Positions 1 through 12,284 of a stretch of 64,000 nucleotides of DNA are shown here, piece by piece (the first letter of the stretch is position 1; each line of letters opens with the position of its first letter). The stretch covers positions 1 through 64,000 of the forward strand of contig JAMZAV010003255.1 of NCBI GenBank assembly GCA_024449915.1, in the 5' to 3' direction. Source of the stretch: Sweltsa coloradensis (Eukaryota; Arthropoda; Insecta; Plecoptera; Chloroperlidae). The notes beneath the pieces were generated by a model, which was not told where the DNA came from, made no database searches, and saw only the letters and a list, made by a program, of their open reading frames with translations. The translations under genes and the position numbers were made by a program.

Positions 1-1480
1 GCCAAAATGAAAATTACATTGAATACATCAAAATCAAAGCAATAGTGAACAAACAAAAGAACAGCAAAATCATAAATAAGAACATATGAAGATAAATTAA
101 CTTTACATAAACACAGAGGCAATGCCCCACAAATAAATAGTAAATATCAATTTTTCTTTTTCTTCGATTCATTATCATTGCTTCAATTTTTTATTTTTAA
201 AATTTGTACTATTCCTAGCTCAGTAAACTGCTTCAAAATTCATAAGAAATTGAATTCCAAAAAGGATACTCCTCTGTACAAGAAGACTTTCTTAATGATT
301 CAGAATTAATTTAGGAACTTTCAAAGAGTTCATTAGAATAGAATTCTATCACGATCAACAAATTGAAAAATATTGGGTAAAATACCTGAATACATACCTT
401 TCAATATTTTGTATGTATTAACCAATACGCTATACTTCATTCTTTCCTCAATCGTGAAGCAATCAGATTGTAAATCTTGGCTCATGGGAATTGAATCAAA
501 CAGATGGTCAATTCAAAATGATGATGAAGTACTTGCGCGAAGTCTGTTATATATAAACCATCGAAGGAAGTGTGTAGGACTTGGGTACTGGGTGTGGTTT
601 GGTAGGCCTTCTGTGTTTAAGAAACAGAACACTGTTGGATGAACTCGAGCAAACCAGGCTTTGACGCAATGCGGGGGTATAGTTGGATTACTTGGAAGCT
701 CTGTCGTTTGCCCGATCGGGTTGTGGTTTGCACCAAATTTTAAAGTAAGAATATGTGTATTTCGCGATCAGAGCACGTTTTCCATAAAAAAAGTACTTAC
801 TTTTCCCAGTAACGGACAGTAAATAGCCACTTAACGGGTAATTTGTAGTAATTTCCCAAGCTAGGTAGGAGACATGTATTTGAAAAGCTCCCTGGAACAA
901 GGATACAATTAATATTCAAAAATGAAAACTTTACAGGAAAATCCAAAAAACTAATTAATTGTATTTTAAATTGAAACTAGTAAAAACAGGTTAATTTGAT
1001 TGTTAAATTGAAATTTATTTGGACGTACCACTGTTCTTGAAATAAATTTTATTAATATTAAAACTTTAATATTTATTTAAAAACAGTGTACGTCCAAATT
1101 ATTTCAATTAATTATTTTTTATTGTTTACTATTTTTTATTTATTAATATTAAACATAAAATTTTATTTTAAGACCAGTGTACGTCTAAATAATTTAAATT
1201 TTAATAATTAATTGCAACTGTAAAATGGAAAAAACTAACTACTTAAGTAACTTTTTTGCACGCAGTTTGCACCACTTGTAAAGTGATGGATCAACGAACG
1301 GTTTCGTTGATTAAAACATTTTGGATTAAAATGATTTTCAATTATCAAAAAACCTTGTAATGTGTTCTGTTCGCTCATCCTTAAACGACAACCCAAAAAA
1401 ATTAAATTTTTGGGTAAAAATTGGGGGTAAAAAGGACCCGGGAATATGTGAGATCAGATGAAGCGATCTGAGAGTGTGGA
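1..1480. other. AT-rich non-coding stretch, no gene recognised
   Basis: No ORF here shows a known domain or splice context. The only structure seen is at 1018-1200, where three copies of a segment containing GACGTACACTG occur, the first inverted relative to the second. This gives an AT-rich hairpin at about 1018-1105 and a third diverged copy to 1200. It is probably a decayed inverted-repeat element. Confidence 0.5.
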
Positions 1481-1483
1481 ACA

Positions 1484-1850
1484 AACTTGTGTGGCTCGTA
1501 ATCTTGGGGTTTAGCGTATCTGCTTCCTATGAAAAAAGGTTCAGGGCTCGATTCCCGCCAAAGCCAAAAGTTTTTTTACTTCTGATTTGGACTTGAGTCC
1601 CTCATTTTCTGTCTTGGGATTTTGTAAATGGGGGACTTTGGAGCCGTCTTAGCAACAAAGCACATAATAATTCAGAGTTGTTCTGAATCGGCCTTGTTGA
1701 TTCTGGCGTTGATCCGCGGGTGTTTGCACTCTCCATACTACAGAAGCTACATTTCTATTAAAAATATTAATCTCTGGTTGGTTTTCGCTCATATCGTCGA
1801 TTGTGTGGGGCCCTACAGGGTTGGTTTGGTCGCTTTGATTTAAAGTCGCC
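1484..1850 (+). repeat. tRNA-derived SINE, family S1
   Basis: The start resembles a tRNA: an A-box-like TTAGCGTATCTG and a B-box-like CTCGATTCCC near 1550. The body reads as an ACTTCTGATTTGGACTTGAG segment and a later GGACTTTGGAGCCGTC segment. The same order of blocks recurs at 5040-5440 on this strand and at 37210-37620 and 44575-44865 on the other, which defines a family. The tRNA part is too degenerate to be a tRNA gene. Confidence 0.65.
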
Positions 1851-2770
1851 CAATGAAAACCAGTTTTATAATAATAATATTAATAATAATAATAATAATA
1901 AATGATTTTAATAATATAATATATAATTAAAAATTAGCATAAGTTTCATGTTAAAAAAACATCGTACTAGTATATAATATTAACGTTGAGAGTAAAAATT
2001 TAAATTTAAAAAAAAAGAATTTTACTACCCGTCTCTAATACATTTTTAGAGTTTTTAAAACGAACATACTTTTTTATACAACAATCACTTCAATGCGTAG
2101 GCAACAAAACAAAGCACTTGCAAAAGTAAAGATATGCCACGCAAACTAAAAACTATAAAAAGCTCATCCTTCAACGCGGCGGGACTTAAGCGTTTCCTAG
2201 TTAACATAAATGAATCTTTTTATAGAAATACAAACGTTTATGTTTAGATGTCGATAAATAATACACACTTTAAACATTTTTAACACATTACCGGTATTTC
2301 CCTTTTTATTTCAAAAATTAAATTTCTCTTATAAACACACACTAGCAAATGGTATAACCCCAAATCGCGAATCGAATATGAAGGAAAGGGAAAACGATCT
2401 TTGGTGGTTTTCGCTCACTCGCGATGCGTCGGGGCCTAACAGGGTTGGCTTGGTCGCAAATTACGTCCCCCATGAAAACATTATATAACTGAGTGGGTAG
2501 ACTTAAATCCCAAATTTTTTTATTTTTATTATTTTTTAGCTTACTTAAGAAAGTGCTGCAGTGTTGCTGTCTAGTTTAGAGAATTGTGAAGGACCTCGAG
2601 AAGGGAATTTAACTTAGTTGGGTTTCTACTTAAATGCAGGCCACATAATTTAATATTTTATAGTAATATGTAATAAATTTAAACATGAGTGTGTTCGAAT
2701 TTTTTGTCGACTTTCGTCACTTCAATCAGGCTACTAATTTGAAATTCCTTTAAAGTGATAAGAAATATCA
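1850..2770. other. AT-rich stretch with repeat fragments
   Basis: No gene recognised. Contains a short (AAT)n run near 1870-1900, a family 1 Helentron 3' terminus at 2161-2204, and around 2400-2500 a second copy of the distal S1 SINE body (GGTTGGCTTGGTCGC and the following ATGAAAAC block also seen near 1815-1855). Confidence 0.45.
2161..2204 (+). mobile_element. Helentron-like family 1, 3' terminus only
   Basis: The piece reads AGCTCATCC, then CAACGCGGCGGGACTTAAGC, then GTTTCCTAGTT. It is the same 3' end seen on the full copies, including the small AACGC/GCGTT hairpin and the CTAGT terminus. No body or 5' end is attached. Confidence 0.6.
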
Positions 2771-3731
2771 AGTTTAACGAGTGAGCGAAGCGAATGAGGT
2801 TTCTGTTACGCTTTTACTCGATCGGGCCTGGCCGTGAGCATTGTCCAATGTATGTATGTATGTAAATATGTATGTATGTATGTTAAAGTCTGTCTGCCAG
2901 GGTCATACGGGCCGAACGGCCAAATAGATTGAGCTGAAATTTTAAACAGACATCCGTGACCAAATAACTGAGAACTGCTAACAAAAATGAGCACAATCTA
3001 TTGCGATTTAAACCCGCAAGAAATAAAAAACTGAAAAACACGCTGAAATGTATAGGAATTATTTTAAAAGGACAATGGTTTTCATTTGAAATAAAATTTT
3101 TTGTTGTTATTTACCTGGCTGTGAAATGCCCGTGTCCAAGGTAAATCGAAGTTGGACGTCAAGGTACCCCCAAATTCCGCTCGTAGATTGAGTAAACCTG
3201 CAATATTTTCACGTATTTCGTACTGGCTATGTTTTCCATAGTATGTTCAGATGATGGACTACACTGCGTTATATTTTACATTTCAAAACATGTTTAATAT
3301 TTTTTAAATACAACTAGAAATTACAAAAACTTTCCCAACCAGGGGATTGAACTCAGGTACCCACATTTGGGTATACCGGCGTCTTAGCCAACTAGACAGG
3401 AAACGCCAAAATCGTTGTTTTGACAAGTGAGCGAGTATGGTTGATACACGGGAGCATTTGCATTTAAGTTTTGGTAAGTACTAGGGAAACGCAAAGTCGT
3501 TGTTAGACGAGTGGTGAGCCATGTGTTGAGAACCCCGGTAACATTCATTTTTTCCCCCTACCTAAGGCCTCCCTACCTATCATAGGCTACATTGGAGCTT
3601 TAGGGGCAAACTATGACCTAAACAAAATCCCGATTATTTATCAAATATTAAAAAACTTAAATAAAAAGTTCCGCGTACTCAACACATGGCTCACTCACTC
3701 TCTAACAACGATTTTGGCTTTTCCCCTAGCA
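2770..3731 (+). mobile_element. Helentron-like element, family 2, near full length
   Basis: The 5' end has TTTAACGAGTGAGCGAAGCG. The 3' end has CTCACTCACTCTCTAACAAC, then GATTTTGGCTTTTCCCCTAG. The two ends carry a short repeat (ACGAGTGAG / CTCACTC) in inverted orientation plus a weak terminal hairpin. The body includes a block (GCTGAAATTTTAAACAGACA) shared with the array at 27.5-30.1 kb. A minus-strand SINE lies inside at 3090-3405. No transposase ORF is present, so it would be non-autonomous. The Helentron/HINE assignment rests on end architecture only. Confidence 0.5.
3090..3405 (-). repeat. tRNA-derived SINE, family S2
   Basis: Read on the minus strand, the head is TAGTTGGCTAAGACGCC (A-box-like), followed by a B-box-like GAGTTCAATCCC. 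The same head and body occur at 58685-58985 and 59270-59570 (plus) and 9415-9640 (minus). It appears inserted in or carried by a family 2 Helentron-like element. Confidence 0.6.
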
Positions 3732-3902
3732 TATTACATTACGTGAAGATATAAATTTGCAAAACAAAGTCTGCGAATTACCGTAAAGTTAATATATTTC
3801 ATGTAAGTAAAAATTATTAAAAATTATGAAAAACAAAAAACATCTCAATTACTTTAGTTTAACATCCGAAATCAATGATTAAAAAAATTAATTTTTGTAT
3901 TT

Positions 3903-4632
3903 ATGGAGAGCGTAGCGAGCGTACACAAGCGAAGATTCCATTCACTCATGGGAAAAAAACGGAATGTTTTTTTTTATTTACTTTTTTTCTGTATTTTTGT
4001 CTGTTTGCCCGCACGTTTTCCGGCTAAACCCGTATCCGATGGATGAAATTTTTGGAGGCCTTCGAAATCTCAAACTTAGAACTCCCACTTTTTTGACGCA
4101 ATGGAAATTTTTTCCCATGAAATCGCAATTTACGTTTTTTTTTCGATTTTTACAAATTTTCTTTGATTTATAAAAAACCTAATCTTTTTTTCGTTTTTAA
4201 GTTTTTTGCACAGAACCTTTATTTTTAAATTAAGATATTTTTGTGAAATTCGAGTGAAATTTGAAAAATATTTATCATAAAATCGAAATTTACGGGTTTT
4301 TTTTTTTTTTTAAAAAAATTCTTAACTTAAACACCTCATGCTTTATCCCATTTTAATGTTTTTTTTGCAGAACCTTAATTTTTGAATTAATATATTAGTG
4401 TTAAAATTTTAGCGCAATCGAGAAATTATTTTTATAAAAATTTCAATTTTTTTTTTCGATTTTTTTTGACAATTAGATTAAAAATTAAAAAAAATTTAAA
4501 ATTAATTTTTTATTTAATTTAATTTAAATTTTAAATTTTAATTTTAAAAAAAATCAATTTAGTAATGATTTTTCCCCAAAAAAAACAGAAAATTCGCATA
4601 ACACTGGGATCCAATGCCCAATACGCTAGTTT
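3903..4632 (+). mobile_element. Helentron-like family 1 copy, diverged
   Basis: It starts with GGAGAGCGTAGCGAGCG and the AAGATTCCATT block, then the CGGCTAAACCCGTATCC and CTTCGAAATCTCAAACTTAG blocks typical of the family. Internal AT-rich repeats follow, and it ends near the CATAACACTGG / ATACGCT block. The 3' hairpin terminus is not recognisable. Confidence 0.6.
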
Positions 4633-4639
4633 AGATGAG

Positions 4640-5040
4640 ACCGTAAATATGAAATAGTTTTCTTTAAAGTTTATAAAAGTGGGTTCTGTGCTATGAGTGT
4701 TTATATATTATGATATATTGAATTTTTCATAATACAAAAAAAATGTTGGGCCAAAGTGTTTTTTGATAAAACATATAAAAATTAATAAACACTTGGTAAC
4801 TATCGTCTACACTAAGATTTTAAGAATAAAATCCGTTTTAAAATGTAACCATGATCTGAAAAGATCTATAACCGGTACGTTTTAAGTAAATTTTTATTTT
4901 TTTATACATTTAATAAATATGAGGGTTTTTAAACCTTTGGTTTTTTGGCGGGAAGTATGACGCTGATATGATTGTATTTTTGACGGGAAATTTAAAAGTG
5001 CCTCCTCCGGGGAATGACCCGGGGCAATGTGCATGTAAAC
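4640..5040. other. AT-rich stretch, nothing recognised
   Basis: No gene, splice-bounded ORF or repeat with a second copy in the window was identified here. Confidence 0.4.
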
Positions 5041-5440
5041 ATGTGTAAAATGTGTGGGTCGTTTGGGGCTTGTGGTTAGCGTATCTGCTCCCAAAGCAGA
5101 AGGTCCCGGGGCGTTACCGTTAAAGTCAGAAGTTTTTTTTTAAATTTGATTTGGGCTTAAGTCCATCAGTCTTGTCTTAGGAGTTTGTAAACGGTGACTT
5201 TGGGCCGTCCTAGCAACGAAGACATAATAAATTTCAGAGTTGTTCTGAATCGGGCCCTTTTGATTTGGCGTTGATTCGCGGGTGTTCGCATGTCCCTACC
5301 CCATTTCTATATTTTAGAAAAATATCGATCTTTTGGGTTTGGGTTTCGTCCCTGTTGTTGCGTCGGGGCCCGCAGGGGGGCTGGTGCTTTGATTTAAAGT
5401 CCCCCCCCGAAAAAGTTATATAAATGAGTGGGGTAGACCT
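5040..5440 (+). repeat. tRNA-derived SINE, family S1
   Basis: Second plus-strand copy of the family at 1484-1850. It has a GGTTAGCGTATCTGC head, a long poly-T, then TTTGATTTGGGCTTAAGTCC and GGCCGTCCTAGCAACGAAG body blocks. G and C homopolymers are expanded near 5375-5410. Confidence 0.65.
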
Positions 5441-5519
5441 AAATAAAAATTTTTTTATTTATTTTTTTTATTATAACAACCAAAAAGTCAGAATTTAAAA
5501 GTATTCTTCGTAAATGACT

Positions 5520-5790
5520 TTGGGGCATTTGCCCGGACAGCAGAGGCCCCCCGTTCAATACCCGATATAGCACTCTTAATTTATTTCTAAAATCTTATCA
5601 TATCTACACGATGAACGTTGATTTATTAGTAGACCACTCTAACGCAGTTTAGATCTTATATGAAATCAAACTGAATTAATCCGTTGTCTTCATAGCAAAG
5701 TATGGGTAGAGCATCCTGGGCGGACAGCAGAGGCCACCAGGTTCAATACTCAATGTAGGCAGTATATTTCATTACTGTCTAAAATACAGT
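5520..5790 (+). repeat. Two dispersed direct copies of a short tRNA-like block
   Basis: GGACAGCAGAGGCC followed by GTTCAATAC occurs at about 5535-5570 and again at about 5730-5755. The block looks like the promoter region of a tRNA-derived SINE head. Between them is unremarkable AT-rich sequence. Confidence 0.4.
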
Positions 5791-6087
5791 TATGTGAAAT
5801 TGATTGCTTTTTTGTTTTTTTAAATTTCGGATAATCGTGTATCAATATTTTGTGCACTATAATTATAGAGCAACTTTTCAAGTCGGCAAAAAAAACTGAA
5901 AACAACCAAAAAAATCGCTTGACCTCGACTTAATTGTTTGACTTCCAGTTACTAACGCGGAACAATTTATTAGTTTGCACTCCCCAATGTCAAGCGAAAA
6001 CTTGTATGCCAACGGTGACAGTTTACACACAACCGAAATAACTGATCCAAATTGCATATCATTACACGAAGTAATAGTGATATATAC

Positions 6088-6852
6088 TAGGAAAACGCTA
6101 TAAGTCCCGCCGCGTTGATGGATGAGCTTTTTAATTTTTTTAGTTTGCGTGGGATATCTTTACTTTTGCAAGTGCTTTGTTTTGCTGCCTACGCATTGTA
6201 GGTGATTGTTGTCAAGTTCCTATTGTTACCTGTCAATTGGCATTATTTACCGTAAAAAACTTATATTAAAAGCTTTATTTCTATGGATTCTGGCTAACTT
6301 TTTCAACTTTTTCTTTCAAAAGGTACTACATCACCATAACCTTAATGTCCATGTATAATATGAACGTTGTAGCCCCACCCGTTTGGTCAGAATTGGCCCA
6401 AATGGCACGAAAATATCGCACAAAAAATCAAAAAAATTATATTAAAGCTTTATTTCTATGGATTCTGGCAAACATGTTCAACTTTTTTTTTCAAAAAGGT
6501 ACTACATCACCATAATCTTAATGTCCATGTATAATATGAAGTTGTAGTTCCACACGTTTGGTCAGAATTGGCCCAAATGTCACGAAAATATCGCACTAAA
6601 AATCGAAAAAAATCGTAAAAGTACGATATTCATGAGAAATATTTCTTCGATTGTACCCAAAAACAATACACCTCTAAGTTCAGAGATTTCGAAGGTCCTG
6701 TCAAATTTTCATCAAGATCGGCTATGCCGTTTGCCTGGTACAGAGTTAACAAACAGACAAAAAAAAAAAAAAAACAAAAACAAAAAAAAACACCGAGCTA
6801 AATTTTTGGGGGTCAGTGAAATTGAAGTCTTCGCTTCGCTCATCCAATTAGT
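6088..6852 (-). mobile_element. Helentron-like family 1, subfamily B, with internal duplication
   Basis: On the minus strand the 5' end reads ATTGGATGAGCGAAGCGAAG (about 6850) and the 3' end reads GCTCATCCATCAACGCGGC, then GTTTTCCTAG (about 6090). The interior carries a block of about 170 bp, with GGTACTACATCACCATAA near its middle, present twice in tandem (about 6260-6430 and 6435-6605). The related copy at 18168-18745 has it once. Confidence 0.65.
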
Positions 6853-6879
6853 TATTTTTTCTAGATCACCTCCTGAACA

Positions 6880-7620
6880 GCTTTAATACCAACTTTGCAC
6901 AGAATTTATGGTCATGTCTTGTACTTGTACATACATCCTTCTGCCCTAGGGGGAGGGGGGTATCTTAACTGATGGTCTGTAAGATTTAAACGAAAAATTA
7001 AGAATAGTCTGAAAACACGGTAAAACTTAGGCCATAAGTAAAACATTTATGTGGACGCAGTAGACCTGTGTTTCATATGTTGGGAAACCCCAAATCTTCA
7101 GTCAACATTTTGGATGGTGTGATGAATTCAGTGGTAATTTTTTTAATGAAAAAACACAGAAATGCGGTTCAGGTGTGCAAACTTTGTGCGAGGTGAACTT
7201 GTCCCCTTCCACTCCACCCCACGAACTGCAGAATATAAAGCTGGTTGCATTGAGAAACATCTAAATAGACTCGATAATGTGTGGGCTACTTCATGACGTT
7301 ACTCTACAAGGTTGGGGTTAGTGATCATCGGGTGTTTTATCTATCGAACAGATTGAGTTGGGCCGCTACAGAACCTACGAGTTTTCTAAACACGGTGAGA
7401 AATAAATTTTTATGTTACGTGAATACAATAAAACTGGTTTCTTTAAATTTCATAGCTTTAGAGATAATAATAATGTTTAATTGCTGCATCACGTCTGACC
7501 ATTATTAAAATGTAACTAATATTTAAAACTAAATTTGAACAAAATAATCATTCGTTATGCATTGATTTTGAAAATTTAATATGAATTAATTATTTATTTA
7601 TCGAGTCTATATCAAAACCC
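6880..7620. other. No gene recognised
   Basis: Mixed-composition sequence with no coding or repeat signal that I could match elsewhere in the window. Confidence 0.4.
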
Positions 7621-7624
7621 AAAA

Positions 7625-7940
7625 GTGCTTTAAATCCCGAAAGTGCAAACCCCGAAAATTCGATAAAACCAATTTTTTAGGCGTTTGAACTTTCGGGAAT
7701 TTTGCATTTTCTTGGCTTTTACGTTCCAGGTTCTACACTTTCGGGGTTTTACACTGTCGGGGTTTTTAACTTTTCCCTAATCTGCACTTCGGGGATTTGT
7801 ACATACGGGAACCAGAATTTGAGAAATTTCACTTTCTGCCATCTGTACTTCGGGGTTTTTGCTTTTCGGCGTTTTTGTACTTCGGCGGTTTTGCACTTTC
7901 GTGGTTTTACACTTTCGGGCTTTTCACTTTTGGGACACCT
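7625..7940 (+). repeat. Degenerate minisatellite, unit about 17-19 bp
   Basis: The core TTCGGGGTTTTGCACT recurs with variation throughout, for example as CTTTCGGGGTTTTACACT, CTTCGGGGATTTGTAC and CTTCGGCGGTTTTGCAC. Because the unit is short and T/G-rich, it leaves overlapping open frames on both strands that are not genes. Unit boundaries were judged by eye; roughly 15 units. Confidence 0.7.
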
Positions 7941-8288
7941 CATATTTTACGTCTGTGCCCTTGGGTTTTATATTCTTATTCTGATTGGACAGTAGTTTAT
8001 GGTAGAACGCACCCCCCAAAACTCGCGCTGGTTTATGCACCTAGCCTGTACACACAATGAATAGGAAAACTTGTGGACAGTAGCTGGCGTTTATATGACT
8101 GCTCCGTCCGAAAAAGAATTATAAAAGCACAAAGGCTTGGTGTCCCAAGTGTTGGCGGACATTGAAGCTATTGACGAACAATGGCATTGGGTTGTGGGCC
8201 CTACCAAGACTGGCCTTTAATTATTTTAAAAGTGAGTGAAAGAGGTCGAAACTATTTATGACCTTTTACTAATTGGACAGAATTAAAT

Positions 8289-8850
8289 CAGTGGCGTAGG
8301 ATGCGTCCGGGCAGCCCGGGCGTAGCCCTTTGACCCTAGCGGCCAGGGCCCCGGGCAATAATTTTAAATTTTAAAATATTTAACATTAAAAATGCAAAAA
8401 GTATATTACAATACACACATTGAAAATTGCATCCTCATAATGCACTGTAAATTGTTTTAGCATTTTGTATTTTCGCAAAAATCTTCGTCGGCGTAAAAAA
8501 AAAAAAAAGGGGGCTGATTTTAGTTTTTGAGACATGTAACATATAGATCAAAAAATGAACTGGTTTTCAAACAGTGTAAAGATCTTTTCATACAGCGGTG
8601 GCGCAACTACGGGTTGGAGGGGGGGGGGCGAAGGGGGGCACAATTTAATGGCAAGATTAGTAAACTCAAAAATTAAACTCCCAATCTGGACAATTTTATA
8701 TATTATCGACAAAACCACAATAAACCTAGTAGAAAAACTACCATTTGTAATGTTAAAAAAAACATAAAATCTGGGGCTATGCCCCCCAGAACCGCACTTC
8801 CCGCCCCCCCCCCCCCCCTCCCCGAATATCAGGATACATAACTAGGTAAG
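8289..8850. repeat. hAT-like terminal fragments and G/C homopolymer tracts
   Basis: CAGTGGCGTAGGATG at 8289 matches the terminal repeat of the hAT-type MITE at 32517-33075. A second hAT-like start, CAGCGGTGGCGCAAC, lies at 8592, followed by long G runs. A matching C-rich block lies near 8780-8825. I could not pair either start with a matching inverted end, so these are probably broken elements. Confidence 0.4.
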
Positions 8851-9410
8851 TGGTTCAAAAAAATTCGACCACAAAAAAACAAGAGCTAGTACTCCACTGA
8901 TATACAAAACCCGGGTAGTAAAATTTAAAATTTCGTGTTTGAAAAATGGTAGGGAAGATGTATGGTTTTAAAAAGCCCGTCATTACATAAATAATTTCGC
9001 TTAGTGAATCGTGTGAAAGGGCAAGAGACCAAAAGTTAATTTTTTGGTGATTCACCGACTTTTTTTCCGTTCCAATTCTTAACTTTAATATTGTTCAAAA
9101 CAATAACAATTACTATTATTTGATAATAAGCAATTACATTTTCGATCGGAATAAAATGGATAAAGGAATTTTGCTGATGACCTTATGACGTTGTACAAAT
9201 TGCATCTAATATTTCCCGTTTTCAATACCTTTTTAATAACTTGTTGACCATATTCTCGGATGAAATACATTAATTAATAGTGTACACCGGTGTATATACA
9301 ATTTTAAACCACTTTTTTCAGCTTAACCTTGAAGTTAAAATTGTTAATCTTCGTTAAAATTATATGGGAATTAACGTTTTTTACGGGTACCGAATCTCGC
9401 ACGCTCAAGG
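8850..9410. other. No gene recognised
   Basis: AT-rich sequence without recognisable domains, splice-bounded ORFs or repeats with a second copy in this window. Confidence 0.4.
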
Positions 9411-9414
9411 TTAG

Positions 9415-9690
9415 GCCTAGCCAAAATTCCGCTCGGAGATTGAGTAAACGGTAACCTTTGCAATCTTTACACGTAATTCGTTACTAACTATGTTATCCAT
9501 AGTATGCATTTCAAAACATGTTCTATAAATGTTACAATACAATCCAGAAATTACAAAATTTATCCTGATCGGGGGTTTGAACCCAGGTCTCCCACATTTC
9601 GGGTATAAAGGCACCATAGCCAGCTTGACTAGGAAAACGACAAAGTCGGTGTTAAACAGAGTGAGCAAGTGATGTGTTGAGTACCCGGAA
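9415..9690 (-). repeat. SINE family S2 joined to a family 2 Helentron end
   Basis: Minus-strand S2 SINE (body 9415-9550, tRNA-like head 9560-9632 with a GGGTTTGAACCC B-box reverse). It is followed directly by CTAGGAAAACGACAAAGTCG, the reverse complement of the family 2 3' terminus. The same SINE-terminus junction occurs near 3395-3430. Confidence 0.55.
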
Positions 9691-9948
9691 CAATAATTGC
9701 ATTAAATTGATTTTATATATGGTATGATCTGTATGAATGATAGGGTTTTGAGTTTAGTTGGTATAAGGGCGCGTCAACTGTAAGGCCAAATGCTCCACTC
9801 TAGCCTATGACCAATAATCCGAAACTAATATTTACAGTGAGAGTCGTTCAAGTTCCTGAAAATGTATATTTTGTACATCTTTCTTCAAATCACACCGTCC
9901 CCAATTCTGCTATCAATCACATTTCTGTTCACAACACAATATATTTGG

Positions 9949-10372
9949 ATGAGCGTAGCGAGCGTAGCGAGCGAAGCGAAGATTCCATTTCACTACACTG
10001 GAGAAAAAAAACGGAATGTTTTTTTTTTCTTTTTTTAAAATTTTTGTGTGTTTGTCTACACGATTCGGCTAAACAGATACTCCAATTGCGATGAAATTTT
10101 GTGGAAGCCTTCGAAATCCTGAACTTAGAACTGCCAACGTTTTTGAGCATAATCGAAAAATTATTCCTCATGGAAATTGCAATTTTACGATTTTTTTTCG
10201 ATTTTTCAAAAATAAATTTGAACTCCTACATGCTTTATCCGATTATAATGATTTTTTCACTGAACCTTAATTTATGACCTTATATTGGTGTGAAATTGAG
10301 CGCGATCGAAAAATAATTCCCCATGAAAATCACAATTTTACGCTTTTTTCGTAAAAAAAAAAAAAACACAAT
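9949..10372 (+). mobile_element. Helentron-like family 1, 3' truncated
   Basis: Starts GGATGAGCGTAGCGAGCG, with the GAGCGTAGC part repeated, then AAGATTCCATTTCACTACAC, the CGGCTAAAC block and the CTTCGAAATCC block. It runs into the internal AT-rich repeat and stops in poly-A near 10370 without the CTAGT terminus. Confidence 0.65.
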
Positions 10373-12284
10373 GGTAGACTTTCCTGTGAATGCCTGAACA
10401 GAAAAGGGAATGAAAAAAAATTATATGCGATTCCATTCTGTTCGTAAGACCTTTGGCAAGACTAAACCAACATCAGTGTCAATGTCCACACTTAATTGTA
10501 AAGAGGCTACAATAATTAAATCAAATCAAATCAGTAACGGATACAGGAGGGAGGTGAGGTGATTGCCTTCCCTCCCCCAACCCCCCAGTTAGATTTTGTT
10601 TGCGCGACCAATTACCAACACCTATTGTGCAATTTTTTATTTTTAAACGCGGTTTTAGGCCTTCGAAAGTAGTAAATTCGGAAATTTTCTCGCCTTCGGC
10701 GATAAGAGACACTGGCTGAAACTTTCAAACAGACCCTGATTTTTGCAAATCGCACTACTACCTCCCCCAGTGTTGAATTCAGGACTTTTTACAAGGGGGG
10801 CGTTTACAAAGTAAAAAAAGGGGGTAAGACAAGGGCAAAATCATTACTAGGCGTCCCGTAAAAAATGACGTTTCTTAGAATTTGCGCAGGAGACAATGGG
10901 TCTATAAATTATAATATTTGTTACGTGCGGTTGTCTCACTTCGATCGTGTAAGTCTACATGTGAAACGGGTCGTTTTGAATAAAGTTGATGATTATCATT
11001 TATTTCACCAGACGACGAACATGCGATCACATAGGTTTGATGACAAATCAGTTCACTGTTAATTGATTCTGCGGACGAAACTTACGACGCTAGATAACAA
11101 AGGTTCGCTGAAAGTCGGTTCACTGTTTTTTTTGGTATCGATGGAAAAAAACGACAATAATGTATTTTTAGGACATTTTAAAGCTAATAGAACGAGGCTC
11201 ATAATCCAGTATTTTCACTATGACACAAATCACTACAATGTATATATGCACATTTTTGCTAGGTAAACACACTTTAAACACTTTAAATTTTTTATTTTTT
11301 TAAACAACTTACTTCAACACAATATGCAAGTTATACTAGAATAAAATAATATATAAAATTACTACACAAATATAGAAGTGTATACTGGGGCCAAATCGCT
11401 CGTAGAAATTAACACATATCTGACGAAGACCAAAAACGAACTGATTGTGGGGCAGGGGCATGTCTTCCTTTACTGTGGCACAATAATTAGCCTTAGTGCA
11501 TGGTCACTTCTATAGTCTTCTTATCTGTTAGCTACATGTTCATAAAGTTAATTTCCGTTCGCAATATTTTGCTGCCCAACCTCACCCCACTTTACTTTGA
11601 CCCAATTGTTAACAACCTCTTTTCTCATCTAAAGCAGCAGTGGTGTTAATTGCTCCAATAATTGACAGTGACAATAAAGAGATCCAATGCACTTGCCAAT
11701 TCAACAACGACTCGTTACCGAAAATGGTTGTGGTCAGAATTCATTCATACAGCCAAACGAATGACATTTTTACTTAAAACACCAGCTACACCTCATTGGC
11801 TTGATCTCTTTATTCACCGTAGTGGTTTTGCTTGACAATGATGAATATGAAGGTGAATGCAGCATTGAGCAATGTGGTTGCAAATAATTTTTAAGTTTCT
11901 CCAGGAATAGTTTTTGTTATTTCCACCAAGTAATACGATACCAATTTAATATCTTATCGTGACAATATTTAAGAGTGGGCGGCAGTCCCAATAAGGGGGG
12001 GCTTCGCCCTCCCTTGAGCATGCCTGAATTCAACACTAACCGCCCCCTCCCCATAGATACGTGGATAAGTAGTTTTCGATCTATAATTATATGAAATCTT
12101 GAGAAAAATCCCCCCCCCCCCATGAATCAGGACCAGATCCGCTACTGAATATAATATATATATGCAATTCATGACAATTAAAAAGGAAATGTCAATGAAT
12201 TATTTCAGCACCCTCGGAATTTAGAAAACCGGTGCCCCTGAACCATATGAACTGATTCGTGACAGTCTTGATTACTGTCTCCAG
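10372..12284. other. Non-coding stretch with hAT-like ends
   Basis: No gene recognised. CAGTAACGGATACAGG near 10530 and the reverse-oriented CCAGATCCGCTACTG at about 12133-12147 resemble hAT-type termini; no matching partners were found. Between 11300 and 11960 I see nothing. The last 100 bases lead to the acceptor of the first lipase exon. Confidence 0.4.

Noticed and set aside
9949..9980. GAGCGTAGCGAGCG repeats looking like a short direct-repeat array
   Set aside because: No CRISPR structure; it is the 5' end of a Helentron-like family with a local duplication.
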